64,000 bases of DNA from an uncultured Bacilli bacterium (GTDB lineage: Bacteria > Bacillota_I > Bacilli_A > RF39 > UBA660), in contig CAKOXO010000001.1 of NCBI GenBank assembly GCA_934130165.1, positions 186,001-250,000 on the forward strand, given 5' to 3'. The position numbers and the translations under genes were made by a program. Position 1 is the first letter of the stretch. The number at the start of each line of letters is the position of its first letter. The notes under the pieces were generated by a model. That model ran no database searches and was not told the DNA's origin. It saw nothing but the letters and a program-made list of their open reading frames with translations. Positions 61,255-64,000 of this stretch are shown one piece after another.

Positions 61255-64000
61255 ATGGAAAATAAAATTATTGTAAAAGGTGCAAGAGAAAATAACTTAA
61301 AAAATATAAATATTGAACTTCCTAAAAATAAACTTATTGTTATGACGGGACTATCTGGAAGTGGAAAAAGTTCCCTAGCATTTGATACAATTTATGCCGA
61401 GGGTCAAAGAAGATATGTTGAAAGCCTATCTAGTTATGCCAGACAATTTTTAGGTGGTAGTGAAAAGCCAGATGTTGATTCTATTGAAGGATTATCTCCG
61501 GCAATTAGTATTGATCAAAAAACTACAAGTAAAAATCCTAGATCAACAGTTGGAACAGTAACGGAAATTTATGATTATTTAAGACTTTTATTTTCACGTG
61601 CAGGAACTGCCTATTGTCCAACACATAATATTCCAATTACATCTCAAAGCGTAGAGGAAATAACTAATAAAATTTTAGAGTATCCAATAAATACAAGATT
61701 AATTATATATTCACCTGTAGTCCATCATGAAAAAGGAACACATAAGGAACTATTTGAAAACCTAAGGAAAGATGGATATATTAGAGTTAGAGTAAACGGA
61801 GAAAACTATGATTTATCTGAAGAAATTGTACTAGAGAAGAATAAGGCCGATGATATTGATGTGGTAATAGATAGAATTGTATTAAAGGAGGACTCTAGAA
61901 CAAGACTTAGTGAAGCAGTAGAATCAGCTACTAAATTATCAAATGGAAAAGTAGTTGTAGAAATATTGGGGGATAACAAAAAAGAAATAGTTTTTTCTGA
62001 GAATTTTGCTTGCCCATATTGTGAATTTTCACTACCAGAAATAGAACCAAGACTATTTAGTTTTAATGCACCATTTGGTGCCTGCCCTGAATGTAAAGGC
62101 TTAGGCATAAAGTTAAGTATAGATGAAAACTTAGTTATTCCAGATAAGGGCTTAAGTATAAATGATGGATGTATAAGAACACTTAGTGATGATCAAGAAG
62201 GAATTTATTATAAAAAGCTAGAATGTGTTTGTAAACACTATAAAATAGATATGGACAAACCATTTAAAAAATTAACCCAAAAACAGCGGGATATAATATT
62301 ATATGGTTCGCCTGATATTATTAAGTTTAATTATAAAACTAAAAGTGGTAACATAATAAATAATAGGGATTTCTATGAAGGAATTATAAATAATCTAGAA
62401 AGAAGGTACATGGAAACTAGTAGTACTTGGATAAGAGAATGGTTAGAAAACTATATGATAGAACATACTTGTGATTGTTGCCATGGAGCCAGACTACAAG
62501 ATTCTGTTTTAGCTGTTAAAATAAATAACAAAAGTATTTATGAAGTTACTTGTATGAGTATAAAAGAATTAGTAGAATTCTTTAAAGATTTAAAACTTTC
62601 AGAAGAAAAAATGAAAATAGCTGCTTTAGTAATAAAGGAAATAAGGTCAAGGCTAGAATTTTTAAAAAACGTTGGATTAGAATATTTAACCCTAGCAAGA
62701 AGTGCTGCTACACTTTCAGGAGGAGAAGCCCAAAGAATTAGACTTGCTACTCAAATAGGTTCAAAATTAACGGGTGTTTTATATGTTTTAGATGAACCAA
62801 GTATTGGCCTACATCAAAGAGATAATGAAAGATTAATTAATTCTCTTTTAGAAATGAGGGACTTAGGAAATACCTTAATTGTTGTAGAACATGATACTGA
62901 TACTATGTTAGCAGCTGATATGTTGGTTGATATAGGCCCGGGAGCTGGGGATCAAGGTGGTCTTGTAATGGCTCAAGGGAGTCCAGAGGAAGTAATGAAA
63001 AGTGATAAAAGTATTACTGGAAAGTATTTAAGTGGGAAGTTAAAAATAGATGTTCCTAAAACAAGAAGAAAAGGTAATAAAAAATATATTACAATATTAG
63101 GGGCAGAAGAAAATAATTTAAAAAATATAGATGTAAAAATTCCACTTGGAACATTTACTTGCATAACAGGTGTATCAGGAAGTGGCAAATCAACTTTAAT
63201 TAATGAGATATTATGTAAAAAAATTAGTCAAAAACTATATAAATCAAAAGTAATACCAGGTAAACATAAAAAAATAAATGGATTAGATAATATAGATAAA
63301 ATTGTTGATATTTCACAATCACCAATTGGAAGAACCCCTCGAAGTAATCCGGCTACTTATACAGGTGTATTTGATGATATAAGAACGCTTTTTACAACAA
63401 CTAAAGAAGCAAAAATTTATGGATATGAAAAAAATAGATTTTCTTTTAATGTAAAAGGTGGAAGATGTGAGGCTTGTCGTGGAGATGGTGTGAAAAAAAT
63501 AGAGATGCATTTCTTACCAGATGTATACGTTGATTGTGAAGTCTGCCATGGAACTCGTTATAATAGGGAAACATTAAAAATAAAATATAAGGGAAAAAAT
63601 ATTGCTGATGTATTAGACATGAGAGTCTCAGAAGCATTAGAATTCTTTGAAAACGTTCCAAAAATAAAGAAAAAATTAAAAGTATTGGAAGATGTTGGAC
63701 TTGGTTATATAAAATTAGGACAAAGTGCTCCAACTTTATCAGGAGGAGAAGCTGAAAGAGTAAAACTTGCTAAAGAATTACAAAAGAAAGCAACAGGAAA
63801 AACATTATTTGTACTTGATGAACCAACTACTGGATTACACACAGATGATATTAAGCGCTTACTTGCAATTTTACAAAAAATAGTAGATAATGGTGATACA
63901 GTACTAGTAATAGAGCATAATTTAGATGTAATTAAAGTAGCTGATTATATTATAGATTTAGGTCCTGAAGGTGGAGATAATGGTGGAGAAATTGTAGCTT
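61255..64000 (+). CDS. uvrA: Excinuclease ABC subunit A (partial, runs off the window)
   Basis: UvrA is the damage-recognition ATPase that delivers UvrB to lesions. From ATG 61255 (AGGTGA at 6 nt) the frame is open for 915 codons to the window edge, about 25 short of a full UvrA. Both ATPase halves are seen: Walker A GLSGSGKSS (about residue 31) and GVSGSGKST (about 640), and signatures LSGGEAQRIRLA and LSGGEAERVKLA. The zinc-binding cysteine sets are CPYC/CPEC and CEAC/CEVC. No stop or frameshift was found. It is separated from uvrB by two small genes. Confidence 0.96.
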   Translation, partial: MENKIIVKGARENNLKNINIELPKNKLIVMTGLSGSGKSSLAFDTIYAEGQRRYVESLSSYARQFLGGSEKPDVDSIEGLSPAISIDQKTTSKNPRSTVGTVTEIYDYLRLLFSRAGTAYCPTHNIPITSQSVEEITNKILEYPINTRLIIYSPVVHHEKGTHKELFENLRKDGYIRVRVNGENYDLSEEIVLEKNKADDIDVVIDRIVLKEDSRTRLSEAVESATKLSNGKVVVEILGDNKKEIVFSENFACPYCEFSLPEIEPRLFSFNAPFGACPECKGLGIKLSIDENLVIPDKGLSINDGCIRTLSDDQEGIYYKKLECVCKHYKIDMDKPFKKLTQKQRDIILYGSPDIIKFNYKTKSGNIINNRDFYEGIINNLERRYMETSSTWIREWLENYMIEHTCDCCHGARLQDSVLAVKINNKSIYEVTCMSIKELVEFFKDLKLSEEKMKIAALVIKEIRSRLEFLKNVGLEYLTLARSAATLSGGEAQRIRLATQIGSKLTGVLYVLDEPSIGLHQRDNERLINSLLEMRDLGNTLIVVEHDTDTMLAADMLVDIGPGAGDQGGLVMAQGSPEEVMKSDKSITGKYLSGKLKIDVPKTRRKGNKKYITILGAEENNLKNIDVKIPLGTFTCITGVSGSGKSTLINEILCKKISQKLYKSKVIPGKHKKINGLDNIDKIVDISQSPIGRTPRSNPATYTGVFDDIRTLFTTTKEAKIYGYEKNRFSFNVKGGRCEACRGDGVKKIEMHFLPDVYVDCEVCHGTRYNRETLKIKYKGKNIADVLDMRVSEALEFFENVPKIKKKLKVLEDVGLGYIKLGQSAPTLSGGEAERVKLAKELQKKATGKTLFVLDEPTTGLHTDDIKRLLAILQKIVDNGDTVLVIEHNLDVIKVADYIIDLGPEGGDNGGEIVA

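Overview
The window is very AT-rich chromosomal DNA from a low-GC Firmicute (Bacillota) that looks like a Bacilli/Erysipelotrichia-type spore former. The reasons are spoIIQ and spoIIID homologues beside an mbl-type mreB, BclA-like collagen proteins, an agr quorum system, an FtsEX/PcsB-type pair, and clear AGGAGG ribosome binding sites. TGA is a normal stop here: prfB (RF2) is present with its programmed frameshift at TGA. I saw no rRNA, tRNA or CRISPR array.

The backbone is conserved housekeeping DNA in an order familiar from Bacillus: murA - SGNH-like - rpmE - rpiB - DUF1146 - spoIIQ - spoIIID - mbl - tagO/wecA (1-7 kb), then csp - hpf - secA (10.1-13.5 kb), prfB - two YitT/YvjA paralogues (33.2-36.1 kb), ftsE - ftsX - M23 coiled-coil hydrolase (49.2-52 kb), and uvrB - uvrA (57.6 kb to the right edge). 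Accessory blocks sit between these anchors.

(1) At 7.1-9.9 kb is an agr system in an unusual convergent layout: agrA-agrC on + and agrD-agrB on -. The 40-residue AgrD precursor is included. (2) At 13.6-33.2 kb, between secA and prfB, is an island. It holds an IS3/IS150-type element with a frameshifted orfA, a set of collagen-like/beta-helix/prealbumin-like surface proteins, and a five-gene dlt-like O-acylation operon (MBOAT, SGNH, acyl carrier protein, PPTase, adenylating enzyme). A field of GNAT acetyltransferases, several broken, follows with a trpS 3-prime remnant, an HD hydrolase and an ogt-tag alkylation-repair pair. (3) At 36.2-49.1 kb is a compact type VIIb secretion locus: EssC, EsaB/YukD, small helical proteins and two WKG-motif proteins. 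It ends with a separately promoted 1,891-residue putative effector carrying both an HEFGH zincin site and a complete PPP-type metallophosphatase site, plus a small candidate immunity gene. (4) At 52-57.5 kb are a frameshifted DUF11 surface gene, a second collagen-like gene on the - strand, a P-loop kinase, a divergent peptide deformylase and a decayed copy of the 5-prime end of uvrB.

Functionally the window joins wall synthesis (MurA, TagO, Mbl, FtsEX), sporulation, protein export (SecA and T7SS), ribosome factors (L31, HPF, RF2) and DNA repair (Ogt, Tag, UvrAB) with cell-surface and inter-bacterial competition modules. The most novel items are the dual-enzyme T7SS effector, the convergent agr locus, the dlt-like cluster with its own PPTase, a putative small RNA antisense to the tag-prfB gap, and a DnaA-box cluster downstream of uvrB.
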